A stretch of DNA of 64,000 nucleotides from Corynebacterium pseudogenitalium (lineage in GTDB: Bacteria > Actinomycetota > Actinomycetes > Mycobacteriales > Mycobacteriaceae). The position numbers were made by a program, and so were the translations under genes. Where the stretch lies: contig NZ_CP072934.1 in assembly GCF_024453815.1 (NCBI RefSeq), forward strand, positions 310,001-374,000, read 5' to 3'. This document shows positions 33,201 to 42,024 of the stretch, piece by piece. The notes beneath the pieces were generated by a model. The model ran no database searches and was not told the DNA's origin. It was given only the letters and a program-made list of their open reading frames with translations. Each line of letters begins with the position of its first letter. The stretch's first letter is position 1.

Positions 33201-33959
33201 CTACCTTCCCAGCTCGTGGCTGAGCGCCTCGAGCTCCCCGCCACCAGCCATCTGGTGGGTCAGCTCCTCCAGGGTCACGTTCTCCCGGGGCTCGTCGAGT
33301 TCCTGGCGGCCCAGCTTCAGGATGGTGAAGTGGTCACCGACCAGGAACGCGTGGTGCGGGTTGTGGGTGACCAGGACGACGGCGATGCCGCGGTCGCGGG
33401 CAGCTGCGACGAAGCGCAGGACCACGCCGGACTGCTTCACGCCAAGCGCCGCGGTCGGCTCGTCCAGGATGAGCACGCGGGCGCCGAAGTACACCGCGCG
33501 TGCGATGGCCACGACCTGGCGCTGGCCGCCGGAAAGGTTCCCGGCGTCCACCTCGACGTCGGGGATGTCGATGCCCATCTCGAGGAGCTGCTTGGCACAG
33601 ATCTGCTTCATCTCGGCGTCGCGGAGGACGCCGAAGCGGCCGGTGAGCTCCTGGCCGAGGAAGAAGTTGCGCCACACGCTGAGCTCATCCACGATCGCCA
33701 GCGTCTGGTGCACCGTTGCGATGCCGGTATCGATCGAATCTCGGGGGGAGGTGAAGGTGGTTGGCTGGCCGTCGATAAGCACTTCGCCCGAGGTCGGCTG
33801 GTGCAGGCCAGCGAGAATCTTGATCAACGTGGACTTGCCGGCGCCGTTGTCGCCGAGCACGCAAGTGACCTCCCCTTCACGCACTGCGAGGTTCACCCCG
33901 CGCAGCGCATCGAAGCTGCCGTAGGACTTGGTGATGTTCTTCAGTTCAATGACAGCCAC
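33201..33959 (-). CDS. Sugar ABC transporter ATPase (single domain)
   Basis: 252 residues. Walker A GDNGAGKS, signature LSGGQRQ, Walker B VLILDEPTAALG, then the H-loop in VLVTHN. It resembles one half of RbsA/MglA-type ATPases, as in fructose/inositol-type uptake systems with a single ATPase domain. It is last in a three-gene operon, directly abutting the permease gene. Confidence 0.9.
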   Translation of the reverse strand: MAVIELKNITKSYGSFDALRGVNLAVREGEVTCVLGDNGAGKSTLIKILAGLHQPTSGEVLIDGQPTTFTSPRDSIDTGIATVHQTLAIVDELSVWRNFFLGQELTGRFGVLRDAEMKQICAKQLLEMGIDIPDVEVDAGNLSGGQRQVVAIARAVYFGARVLILDEPTAALGVKQSGVVLRFVAAARDRGIAVVLVTHNPHHAFLVGDHFTILKLGRQELDEPRENVTLEELTHQMAGGGELEALSHELGR

Positions 33960-35006
33960 TTAGCGCCCCTTGGTGTACTTAGCGAAGGACATATTCGTAA
34001 ACACGGCGACCAGCAGTGTTGCGCCGAGGAAGAACTTGAACCAGTCAGGGTTCCAGCCGGCGTAGACGATGCCCTGGTTCGTCAGGCCGAAAATCAGCGC
34101 GCCGATCGCGGTACCCACCGCGGTGCCGCGCCCGCCCGTCATAGCGCAGCCGCCGATGACGGCAGCGATGATGTAGAGAAACTCGTTGCCCACGCCCTGG
34201 CCTGCCTGGATGGAGTCGAAGGCGAACAGGGTGTGCATGCCCACGAACCAGGCCGCGAAGCCCACGCCCATGAACAGCAGAATCTTCACCCGACGCACCG
34301 GCACGCCCACGGCACGCGCGGCGTTTTGGTCCCCGCCGACCGCCGTGATCCAGTTGCCGAACTTCGTGCGGAACAGCACAAACGAGGCAATCGCGACGAG
34401 CAGCAACCACCACAGCACCGTCACATTCAAGGTGACGCCGCCAATGTCGAAGGTGCCCGCGAACACCACGTGCGCCGACGGGAAACCCTCCATGTCGGAG
34501 ATGATCGGTGTCGCCACCTGGCCGGTCACCAGCTTGGTCACCGCTAGGTTGAGGCCCTGCAGCATCAAAAACGCCGCCAGCGTAATCAGGAAGCTATCGA
34601 TGCCGGTGCGGGTGACCAGGTAGCCGTTCAGCGCGCCGATCGCCAGCGAGATCCCGAGCGCCATGAACGCGCCAACCCACGAGTTGAGGTGCAGGTTGTA
34701 GTTCAGCATCGTCGCGGCCAGCGCGGCCGTGGTCACGGCGACGCCCGAGGAAAGGTCGAACTCGCCGCCGATCATCAGCAGCCCCACCGCGAGCGCCACG
34801 ATGCCCAGCGTCGAGGACGCGTACAGGGTGGTCGCGAGCGCCTCAAAGGAGCGGAACGCGGGGGCGACGGTCAGGAAGAACGCAAAGATCGCGATGAAGC
34901 CCAGCATCGAAGCGAACTCGGGGCGCCGGATGAGCTTGGAAAAGCCAGTGTGCGTTCGTAGCCGGTCATCGCTTGTCGACGCCCCTTCGCTCACTGCCGC
35001 GCTCAT
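33960..35006 (-). CDS. Sugar ABC transporter permease
   Basis: 348 residues with 8-10 hydrophobic segments, RbsC/FrcC family (GGEFDLSSGVAVTTAALAAT; AVGGDQNAARAVGVPVRRVK; AVIGGCAMTGGRGTAVGTAIGALIF). It overlaps the binding-protein gene by 4 nt. The substrate is likely a monosaccharide or polyol and cannot be settled from sequence. Confidence 0.92.
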   Translation of the reverse strand: MSAAVSEGASTSDDRLRTHTGFSKLIRRPEFASMLGFIAIFAFFLTVAPAFRSFEALATTLYASSTLGIVALAVGLLMIGGEFDLSSGVAVTTAALAATMLNYNLHLNSWVGAFMALGISLAIGALNGYLVTRTGIDSFLITLAAFLMLQGLNLAVTKLVTGQVATPIISDMEGFPSAHVVFAGTFDIGGVTLNVTVLWWLLLVAIASFVLFRTKFGNWITAVGGDQNAARAVGVPVRRVKILLFMGVGFAAWFVGMHTLFAFDSIQAGQGVGNEFLYIIAAVIGGCAMTGGRGTAVGTAIGALIFGLTNQGIVYAGWNPDWFKFFLGATLLVAVFTNMSFAKYTKGR

Positions 35007-35992
35007 CGCATGCCCGCCTTCGCTGCCTCGGCGACCTTGTCCACGTTGTCCTTATCTACGAAGCTCGGGCCTGTGTAGACGGGGCGGCCGCCGCCGAGGG
35101 TGCCGCCGTTGCGCTTCGCGATCCACAGTGAGTCGACGGCCAGGTAGCCCTGCAGGTACGGCTGCTGGTCGACGGCGAAGGCGACACGGCCGTCGGCGAT
35201 GGCGTCGACAAGCTCGGCGTTGGTGTCAAACGTGGCGACCTGCGCCTTGGACCCGGACTGCTTCACGGACTCCGTCGCGCGCATCGCCACCGGCGCCTGG
35301 AGGGCGAAGACGGTGTCGAAGCTCTTGTCCTGCGACAGTTTCGAGGTGATGGTGGACTGCACGGACGTCAGATCCTGGCCGTTGACGTAGAGCAGTTCGA
35401 CGTTGCCATCGAGGCCCTTGCGGACGCCGTCGCAGCGCGCTTCCTGGGAGGAGTTGCCCTGCTCGTGGATGACGCACAGGACGTTCGACTTGCCTTCCTC
35501 CTTGAGGCGCTCGCCAGCGGCGTTGCCCGCCACCGACTCGTCCTGGCCGAAGAAGCCGGTCATCCCGTAGTCCTGGTACTTGCCCATACCGGCGTTCAGG
35601 CCGACGACGGGGATGCCGCGGTCGACAGCGTTGCGCGCCGCAGGGCCGATTGCCTCGGCGTTCGGCATGGTCACGGCGATGCCGTCGACGCCAGCGTCCA
35701 CCGCCGAGCGCACCAGGTTCGCCTGGTTCGGCGCCTGCGGGTCGGAGGAGTAGCGCAGCTCGATGTTGTCCTTCTTCGCCGCGTCCTCCGCGCCCTTGCG
35801 CACGAGGTCCCAGTAGGTGTCGCCCGGCGCACCGTGCGTGACCATGGCCACCACGTACCTCGGCGTATCGACGCCACCAGCGGTCCCTTCAGTGTTCTCG
35901 GAGCGGGGTGCGCCGCCTGTTGAAGAGCACCCAACAAGCAGCGCCGCAGCCATCAGTGCTGCGGCAAAAAATGTAGTCCGTGTCTTAGCCAT
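35003..35992 (-). CDS. Sugar-binding lipoprotein of the ABC transporter
   Basis: 329 residues from ATG 35992 (MAKTRTTFFAAALM). The lipobox LLVGC places the lipidated Cys at about residue 22. A periplasmic-binding-protein fold of the RbsB type follows (YVVAMVTHGAPGDTYWDLVRKGAEDAAKK; DGIAVTMPNAEAIGPAARNAVDRGIPVVGLNAG). First gene of the operon. TTGACA lies upstream as a possible -35. Confidence 0.9.
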   Translation of the reverse strand: MAKTRTTFFAAALMAAALLVGCSSTGGAPRSENTEGTAGGVDTPRYVVAMVTHGAPGDTYWDLVRKGAEDAAKKDNIELRYSSDPQAPNQANLVRSAVDAGVDGIAVTMPNAEAIGPAARNAVDRGIPVVGLNAGMGKYQDYGMTGFFGQDESVAGNAAGERLKEEGKSNVLCVIHEQGNSSQEARCDGVRKGLDGNVELLYVNGQDLTSVQSTITSKLSQDKSFDTVFALQAPVAMRATESVKQSGSKAQVATFDTNAELVDAIADGRVAFAVDQQPYLQGYLAVDSLWIAKRNGGTLGGGRPVYTGPSFVDKDNVDKVAEAAKAGMR

Positions 35993-36029
35993 TGTACGAG
36001 TGTGATCCACCGCACCATGTTTGTCAAGG

Positions 36030-36932
36030 CTAGAACACCCCCGCGATCAATAACATCGCAGGCAGTGACAGGAACGTGGTGAGGAAGACGGTGTCCCGGC
36101 AGATCACCTCCCCCGAGCGGTACGTCGCCGCGTAGTTGTACACGTTCTGCGCCGTCGGCAGCGCGCACAGGATGAGGGCCGCGTACATATCGGAGCCGGT
36201 CAGGCCCAGAAGCGACGCCACTACCCACGCTACGGCCGGCATGCCGATCAGCTTGAGGATGGTAGCGGTGGTCGTCGCTAAGCGCTGGCTCTGCAGCACC
36301 TTCTCCCCGGTGAGCGAGGCGCCGAAGCTCATGAGGATCATCGGGATGGACGCGCCACCCAGAATCTGCAGCGGGGCGAGCACCGGCTCCGGCACCGTCC
36401 ACGACGACGCCGACACCGCAAACCCCGCAAACGCCGCAACCACCACCGGCGCCTTCAACCCCGCAATCACTGACTTCAGCACCCCCGACGCCCCACGGTC
36501 CAGGCCAGCGATCACGATGGGGGAGAGCACCGCCATCTGCAACACCAGCGCCGGAATCACGTACGTCGGATCCCCCAGCACGTACGTGGCGATGGGCAAC
36601 CCGATATTGACCGAGTTGTAATAACTCGACGACGCCGCCCCCGCCATGGTCTCCGCAGCATCCTGCTTGAACCACACCGCACTGATCGTCCAATAGATCA
36701 GCATCGTGGTCACTGTCGCGATTGCGATCACCAGGATCACCGGGGAGAAGAACGCATCCGTGTCCGAAACCGCCACCGATGAAAAAATCAACGACGGTGT
36801 TGCCACATGGAACGCGATGCGGTTGAGCTGCAGCCGCTGCTCGCCCGGGCCGATCACCTTCTTCTGGGCAAGCCACCAGCCCGCCGCGATCACGGTGAAG
36901 ATGATGGCGAAACCAGTCAGAACGTCAAGCAT
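36030..36932 (-). CDS. AEC-family (auxin efflux carrier-like) transporter
   Basis: 300 residues with about 10 hydrophobic helices and the AEC pattern (FAIIFTVIAAGWWLAQKKVIG; YYNSVNIGLPIATYVLGDPTYV; ALILCALPTAQNVYNYAATYRSG). Such carriers move small organic anions. It is separate from the adjoining sugar operon and its substrate is unknown. Confidence 0.88.
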   Translation of the reverse strand: MLDVLTGFAIIFTVIAAGWWLAQKKVIGPGEQRLQLNRIAFHVATPSLIFSSVAVSDTDAFFSPVILVIAIATVTTMLIYWTISAVWFKQDAAETMAGAASSSYYNSVNIGLPIATYVLGDPTYVIPALVLQMAVLSPIVIAGLDRGASGVLKSVIAGLKAPVVVAAFAGFAVSASSWTVPEPVLAPLQILGGASIPMILMSFGASLTGEKVLQSQRLATTTATILKLIGMPAVAWVVASLLGLTGSDMYAALILCALPTAQNVYNYAATYRSGEVICRDTVFLTTFLSLPAMLLIAGVF

Positions 36933-36973
36933 GTCGAATGAGTGTAGTGGCTACGCGCCCGTGAAACTGGCGC

Positions 36974-37306
36974 CTAGTCCATCTGCAGGACGGTGCGCAG
37001 TTCCGCGAAGGGAGCCGGGCAGATTTCGTGCGTGACGGTTCGGCCTGTCCGGGACTTTTTGAGTAGTCCGGCTTCGGCAAGCTTCTTGAGGTGGTGGGAG
37101 ACCGTCGGTTGGCTGAGCCCGGAATACTCGGTAAGCGCGGTCACGCTCATCGGCTCGCACCCTTCTGCGGCGAGGCGGGAGAGGAGGCGCAGCCGGGCGG
37201 GATCTGCCAGCACTTTGAACAGGGCCGCGAAGCGCTCGGCGTCTTCTGGGGGGAGTGGGCCGGAGCCGAGTGAGCAGCAGTCTGGGGCGGGGGATTGTTC
37301 GTGCAT
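36974..37306 (-). CDS. arsR: ArsR-type arsenite-responsive repressor
   Basis: 110 residues from ATG 37306, behind AGAAGGTAGAAGTC. The winged helix is SVTALTEYSGLSQPTVSHHLKKLAEAGLL. Cys10-Cys11 and Cys50 reproduce the C15/C16/C55 spacing of the Corynebacterium glutamicum ArsR metal site; it lacks the E. coli ELCVCDL site. Divergent from the arsenite exporter with an operator between them. Confidence 0.92.
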   Translation of the reverse strand: MHEQSPAPDCCSLGSGPLPPEDAERFAALFKVLADPARLRLLSRLAAEGCEPMSVTALTEYSGLSQPTVSHHLKKLAEAGLLKKSRTGRTVTHEICPAPFAELRTVLQMD

Positions 37307-37354
37307 GACTTCTACCTTCTCATATTGACAGCGGTCTATGCGCCCCTCTATTTT

Positions 37355-37380
37355 CACATATTGATAGTTATCGATATGTG
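37355..37380. promoter_or_regulatory. ArsR operator candidate
   Basis: CACATAT-TGATAGTTATCG-ATATGTG is an imperfect 26-bp palindrome between arsR and the exporter gene, ending 10 bp before the latter's ATG. Confidence 0.75.
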
Positions 37381-37390
37381 AGGTGATTAG

Positions 37391-38476
37391 ATGACCAACC
37401 CAGAGCCGACCCCCGCTCGAATGTCGTTCCTCGACAGATTCCTACCAGTATGGATCATCTTGGCGATGGCATTCGGTCTGCTGCTGGGCCGCGCCGTTCC
37501 AGGGCTCAGCAGCACGCTTGAGCGTTTTGAAGTCGGCGGGATATCGCTGCCTATCGCGCTTGGCCTTTTGGTGATGATGTACCCGCCGTTGGCCAAAGTC
37601 CGCTACGACAAGACCCGCGAGATCGCCACCGACAAACGGCTCATGACCGTCTCCATCATCTTGAACTGGATCGTCGGTCCCGCGTTCATGTTCGCCCTGG
37701 CCTGGCTGTTTCTGCCGGACCAACCAGAGCTACGCACAGGCCTCATCATCGTCGGACTGGCGCGCTGCATCGCCATGGTGCTGGTGTGGTCCGACCTGTC
37801 CTGCGCCGACCGGGAAGCCACGGCCGTCCTGGTCGCCATCAACTCAGTATTCCAGGTGCTCATGTTCGGCGTGCTCGGATGGTTCTACCTGCAGATCCTG
37901 CCGAGCTGGCTGGGCCTGGAGACCACCTCTGTGGAGTTCTCCTTCTTCTCCATCGTCACCGCGGTACTGGTGTTTCTCGGTATCCCGCTACTTGCCGGAG
38001 TGCTCTCCCGCATCATCGGTGAGCGAGTGAAGGGCCGTGCGTGGTACGAAGAGACTTTCCTGCCAGCGGTTTCCCCGCTTGCGCTCGTGGGGTTGCTGTA
38101 CACGATCGTGCTGCTGTTCTCCCTGCAAGGCGATCAGATTACATCCCAACCGTGGACCGTTGCTCGAGTCGCCCTGCCACTGCTGGGGTACTTCGTGGGC
38201 ATGTTCCTGATCGCCCTGGTGGTGTCGAAGGCGTCGGGGATGGGCTACGCCCAATCCGCCTCCGTGTCCTTTACCGCCGCGGGCAACAACTTCGAGTTGG
38301 CCATCGCGGTGGCGATCGGCACGTTTGGCGCCACCTCGGCTCAAGCGCTGGCAGGTACGATCGGTCCGCTCATCGAAATCCCCGTCCTCGTCGGACTTGT
38401 CTACCTCATGCGCGGCATCGGGCAGAGACTCTTCCCAGGCGATCCCACCCTGCCAGCTGCAAGGAGCCGTTCATGA
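37391..38476 (+). CDS. ACR3-family arsenite efflux permease
   Basis: 361 residues with 10 hydrophobic segments. ACR3 signatures: [31 protein letters not shown] (with the conserved Cys) and [28 protein letters not shown] ribosome site precedes the ATG. It expels arsenite produced by the downstream reductase. Overlaps arsC by 4 nt. Confidence 0.94.
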   Translation: MTNPEPTPARMSFLDRFLPVWIILAMAFGLLLGRAVPGLSSTLERFEVGGISLPIALGLLVMMYPPLAKVRYDKTREIATDKRLMTVSIILNWIVGPAFMFALAWLFLPDQPELRTGLIIVGLARCIAMVLVWSDLSCADREATAVLVAINSVFQVLMFGVLGWFYLQILPSWLGLETTSVEFSFFSIVTAVLVFLGIPLLAGVLSRIIGERVKGRAWYEETFLPAVSPLALVGLLYTIVLLFSLQGDQITSQPWTVARVALPLLGYFVGMFLIALVVSKASGMGYAQSASVSFTAAGNNFELAIAVAIGTFGATSAQALAGTIGPLIEIPVLVGLVYLMRGIGQRLFPGDPTLPAARSRS

Positions 38477-38889
38477 ACCCCAGTGTCTTGTTCGTCTGCG
38501 TCAGCAACGGCGGTAAATCACAAATGGCGGCGGCGCTTGCGCGACACTACGCAGGCGACCAGGTCAGCGTCTTCTCCGCTGGCACGAAACCGGGCACCGC
38601 GCTGAACCAAGAATCCGTCGCCGCAATTGCAGAACTCGGTGCCGACATGTCGCGCGGCACACCAAAACCCATCGACCCAGAACTGCTGCGCACAGTCGAC
38701 CGAGTAGTAATAATTGGCGACGCCGCCCAGCTCAGCATGCCAGCCGACGCCGCCGGCACCCTGGAACGCTGGCACACCGACGAGCCGTCCACCCGTGGCA
38801 TCGAAGGCATGGAGCGGATGCGCCTCGTACGCGACGATATCGACGCCCGCGTGTGCGCCCTCCTGCGCGAGCTGTATCACACGCTTTGA
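38473..38889 (+). CDS. arsC: Low-molecular-weight phosphatase-like arsenate reductase
   Basis: 138 residues starting at the ATG within the ATGA overlap. The active-site loop is [18 protein letters not shown]: the nucleophile Cys9 is followed after five residues by Lys instead of the usual Arg, a form I recall from the mycothiol-dependent corynebacterial enzymes. The expected role is reduction of arsenate using mycothiol/mycoredoxin. Operon with the exporter. Confidence 0.9.
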   Translation: MNPSVLFVCVSNGGKSQMAAALARHYAGDQVSVFSAGTKPGTALNQESVAAIAELGADMSRGTPKPIDPELLRTVDRVVIIGDAAQLSMPADAAGTLERWHTDEPSTRGIEGMERMRLVRDDIDARVCALLRELYHTL

Positions 38890-38902
38890 GCGGTTTGGGG
38901 CG

Positions 38903-39589
38903 CTACGCGCGTGCTCGGCGGGCGAGTGTGTTACCCAATGACTGGATGGCCTGCACCACGATAATCAGGATGATCACGGTGGTGAGCATTGCCACGGAGT
39001 CGAACTGCTGGTAGCCGTAGGCAATCGCAAGATCGCCCACGCCGCCGCCACCGATCGTTCCGGCCATCGCCGTCGCGGAGATGAGGCCGACGGTTGCCGT
39101 CGTGACCGCGAGAATGATGGAGGATTTCGCCTCCGGCAGGAGGAAGTGGCGGATGGTCTGCCACATGTTCGCGCCCATCGATTCGGCGGCCTCGGTGATA
39201 CCGGGGTTGACCTCGAGCAGGGACTGCTCGATGAGCCTTGCGATGAACGGGGCGATGTACAGGGTGAGCGGCACCAGCGCGGCCGTCGTGCCTATTGAGG
39301 TGCCCACAATAGAGCGGGTAAACGGCGAAATCGCGACCAGCAGAATGATGAACGGCAGGGAACGGATGATGTTGACCACCACGTTGAGCACCCCGTACAC
39401 CAGCCGGTTCGGGCGCAAGCCGCCCGGGCGGGTAATCACCAGCGCCAGCGCCAGCGGGATACCAACCAGCGCACCAATGAACAGGGCGACCCCCACCATG
39501 TACACGGTCTCCCCGAAGGAGTCGAGGTACATCGACGGAGTCACGCGCGAGCCCGTGAGGTCGCGCCACCAGGAGTTCAGCGGTTCCAT
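38903..39589 (-). CDS. metI: Methionine ABC transporter permease MetI
   Basis: 228 residues with five to six hydrophobic helices. The MetI/BPD loop reads ITEAAESMGANMWQTIRHFLLPEAKSSII. It follows metN with no gap. Part of the metQNI uptake operon for D/L-methionine. Confidence 0.93.
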   Translation of the reverse strand: MEPLNSWWRDLTGSRVTPSMYLDSFGETVYMVGVALFIGALVGIPLALALVITRPGGLRPNRLVYGVLNVVVNIIRSLPFIILLVAISPFTRSIVGTSIGTTAALVPLTLYIAPFIARLIEQSLLEVNPGITEAAESMGANMWQTIRHFLLPEAKSSIILAVTTATVGLISATAMAGTIGGGGVGDLAIAYGYQQFDSVAMLTTVIILIIVVQAIQSLGNTLARRARA

Positions 39590-40630
39590 TTACGCCTCCA
39601 CCTCATTCACAGTCACACCTTCCAGGCTCGACAGCCACGCCACCGCGCCGTCCGCCTCGCCGCCACGCAAGCCGACGATGGTGGTGCCCACGGTGGTCTC
39701 CGCAAGCTCAGTACTTGACGACGCCAGCAGCCGCGCATCCACACCAAACCTGCCAACGAGCTGCGTGAACACCTCTTGCGCAGCCCCTCCCGTGTGGACG
39801 AGCTGCACCGCGCGGTCAAACCTTCCTTCGCGGATGGTCTCGCGCACGTGCTCAGGGACCTCGCGCTGGATGACCGTCTCCACGAACCGCTGCGTCAACG
39901 GGTGCTGCGGGTCGGCGAACACCTCGGCGACGGGGCCCGACTCCACCAGGTGGCCCTCGGACAGTACCGCGACCTCGTCCGCGAGCTGCGCCACCACGTC
40001 CATCTGGTGCGTGATCAGGAGGATCGTCACGCCCAGCTCCGAATTGATCTTGCGGAGTAGCTCCAGGATTTGTGTTGTGGTGAGCGGATCCAAGGCGGAC
40101 GTGGGCTCGTCGCAAAGCAAAATACTCGGATTGGTCACGAGCGCACGAGCGATGCCGACGCGCTGCCGCTGACCGCCCGAAAGCTGGCGTGGCTTGTGAC
40201 TTGCGCGATCGGTGAGCCCCACCATTTCGAGGGCCTCCGCGACACGGCGCTGCATCTCCGCCTTCGGCGTCTTCGATAGCAGTAGGGGCGTGGCGACATT
40301 CTCCGCAACCGTCTTGGTCTCCAGAAGGTTGTAGTTCTGGAACACCATCGACACCTTGCGTCGCAGGTCACGCAGCTGCTTCGCGTTCAGCTTCGCGGGT
40401 TCCTCGCCGAGCACCGACACCGAGCCCGACGTCGGCACCTCCAACCCATTGACGGTACGAATCAGCGTGGACTTGCCAGCACCAGACGTCCCCACCACGC
40501 CGGAGATACCTCCTGCTGGCACAGCAAACGAGATGTCCTCGAGCGCAGTAAAGGTGGTGTCCCCGGTGCCGAACACCTTGGTCACACCGTCAAAGACGAC
40601 GGCGCTACCGCTACCGGTTGCGATGGTCAT
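39590..40630 (-). CDS. metN: Methionine ABC transporter ATPase MetN
   Basis: 346 residues. Walker A GTSGAGKS, signature LSGGQRQ, Walker B ILLCDEPTSALD, H-loop LLITHQ. The C-terminal ACT-like regulatory domain (about 270-346, VDARLLASSSTELAETTVGTTIVGL) is characteristic of MetN and senses methionine. Confidence 0.94.
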   Translation of the reverse strand: MTIATGSGSAVVFDGVTKVFGTGDTTFTALEDISFAVPAGGISGVVGTSGAGKSTLIRTVNGLEVPTSGSVSVLGEEPAKLNAKQLRDLRRKVSMVFQNYNLLETKTVAENVATPLLLSKTPKAEMQRRVAEALEMVGLTDRASHKPRQLSGGQRQRVGIARALVTNPSILLCDEPTSALDPLTTTQILELLRKINSELGVTILLITHQMDVVAQLADEVAVLSEGHLVESGPVAEVFADPQHPLTQRFVETVIQREVPEHVRETIREGRFDRAVQLVHTGGAAQEVFTQLVGRFGVDARLLASSSTELAETTVGTTIVGLRGGEADGAVAWLSSLEGVTVNEVEA

Positions 40631-40652
40631 GCGAGCCTTTCTAGCGCTTTGT

Positions 40653-41489
40653 CTACTTCAGGGAATCCGGAAGGAACCAGTAGTTGTTCTCGTTGTGTTC
40701 GTCGAAGTACTGCTTGAACTCCTCCGAGCGGTACGCGTCCGCGACCGCCTTCGCCCACGGCTGATCCTTCTTGTCCTCGGTGGTCACCGCGACAAGAATC
40801 AGCTCCGGACGCAGCGTCTCCTGGAACACCTGCAACTTCGGGTCCAACCCGGCGGAATACGACATGGAGCCCGGGATCACCGCCCAGTCAAAGTCCGGCA
40901 GCGTGCGCGACAGGTTGCCCGAATCAATGGAGATAATCTCCAGGTTGTGGGGGTTGTCCTTAATATCCGACTCCGCGACCAGCGTCGCATCCGGATCATT
41001 CAAGGTAATCCAGCCAGCATCCACCAACAGGTGCAGCGCGCGGGACTTATTCGACCCATCCAGCGGGATACCAACCTTGTGGCCGTCGGCAACCTCGGTG
41101 AGCTGCGTGTACTTATCGGAGTACAACCCAGCCGGCACCGTCGGCACCTCAGTAATGGAAGCGAGGTTGCCGCCCTTCTCCTCATTAAAGACGTTCAGCC
41201 AGGCAGTGTGCTGGTCAACGTTCAAGTCCGCGGACCCCTCGTTGAGCGCAGTATCTGCCTGGGTCAGGTCAGTAAACGACTGGTACTCCACTTCGTAACC
41301 CTGCCCCTCCAGGATGGGGCCGACCGCGTCCGTGAACAGCTCCGAGTACGGGCCAGGCGAAGTAGCGACACGGATCGTCTGCAAGTCGCCGTCCGGGGTA
41401 GCGGTGGCGTCGGTGGAATCACCGGAGCAGGCGGTAAGGCCAAGCGTTAACGCGGCAGCCGCGGTGATGGCAGTGAGTTTCTTCAGCAC
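40653..41489 (-). CDS. metQ: Methionine-binding lipoprotein MetQ
   Basis: 278 residues from GTG 41489, 6 nt after GAAAGGAAAC (a longer reading from 41504 bypasses this site). The lipobox is LGLTAC. The NlpA/MetQ fold is evident (VATSPGPYSELFTDAVGPILEGQGYEVEYQSFTDLTQADTALNEGSADLNVDQH). First gene of metQNI. Confidence 0.94.
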   Translation of the reverse strand: MLKKLTAITAAAALTLGLTACSGDSTDATATPDGDLQTIRVATSPGPYSELFTDAVGPILEGQGYEVEYQSFTDLTQADTALNEGSADLNVDQHTAWLNVFNEEKGGNLASITEVPTVPAGLYSDKYTQLTEVADGHKVGIPLDGSNKSRALHLLVDAGWITLNDPDATLVAESDIKDNPHNLEIISIDSGNLSRTLPDFDWAVIPGSMSYSAGLDPKLQVFQETLRPELILVAVTTEDKKDQPWAKAVADAYRSEEFKQYFDEHNENNYWFLPDSLK

Positions 41490-41551
41490 GATGTTTCCTT
41501 TCAAGTTTTTTCAAGCTGTACCGAAGAATAAACCACTCGGTTTGTTATTGC

Positions 41552-41567
41552 AAGACTGGTCGGTCTA
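41552..41567. promoter_or_regulatory. McbR-like box upstream of metQNI
   Basis: On the minus strand TAGAC-CGACCA-GTCTT fits the remembered McbR consensus TAGAC-N6-GTCTA at all but the last base. It lies about 60 bp upstream of metQ, suitable for sulfur/methionine repression. Confidence 0.75.
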
Positions 41568-41696
41568 GTTGTTGGGGGTGTGAGGCGGTCGGGGCGGTCT
41601 GGTTTGGGCTTGTGCTGGGTTGGGGTGGGGTGCGGCAGAGGGTTGGAAGGTTGAGCGGCTGGGGCTGGATGGCTGGGCGCCTAAAAGTGAGCAATA

Positions 41697-41748
41697 GGAT
41701 TGTAGTAATCCCCGTTTCGCTCGAAATTTTCGAGGATTACTACAATCC
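41697..41748. repeat. Perfect 15-bp stem with 22-nt loop
   Basis: GGATTGTAGTAATCC (41697-41711) pairs exactly with GGATTACTACAATCC (41734-41748). It has no T-run, so a simple terminator is doubtful. It stands alone in the metQ-exonuclease intergenic stretch. Confidence 0.75.
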
Positions 41749-41749
41749 A

Positions 41750-42024
41750 CCTACTACAGTTTGGATTTTTGGGAGCTCGCGCCGCTGTTTTCGAGCGCGC
41801 GGCATGGCGGCGAGCGTGTTCCTAGTGCTGCAGAAAACGTGCAGTTCACGGGCGGCGTACCCGCTTTTGCAATTTGCGGACTGTGAGTGGCGGTACGGAC
41901 GTGCTTTTGCGGAAGCGGCTGTTCTCGACTGTAGGGAAGGGGGTGAGGTGAATGCCTAATGCTGATTTCGGTCACCAGCCGGACAAGCCTAACTGAATAT
42001 CAGACACGCACAAGGCCTGGCGCT
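41750..42024. other. Intergenic stretch with no clear gene
   Basis: Contains repeated motifs such as TGCTTTTGCGG/CGCTTTTGCAA and TGCAGAAAACGTGCAG, and short open frames on both strands without ribosome sites. It could be a decayed gene or an RNA; nothing firm can be said. Confidence 0.3.

Noticed and set aside
32107..33924. 605-codon plus-strand frame antisense to the DUF4143 ATPase and ABC ATPase
   Set aside because: Both genes on the opposite strand have intact Walker motifs; the plus frame spans two unrelated genes.
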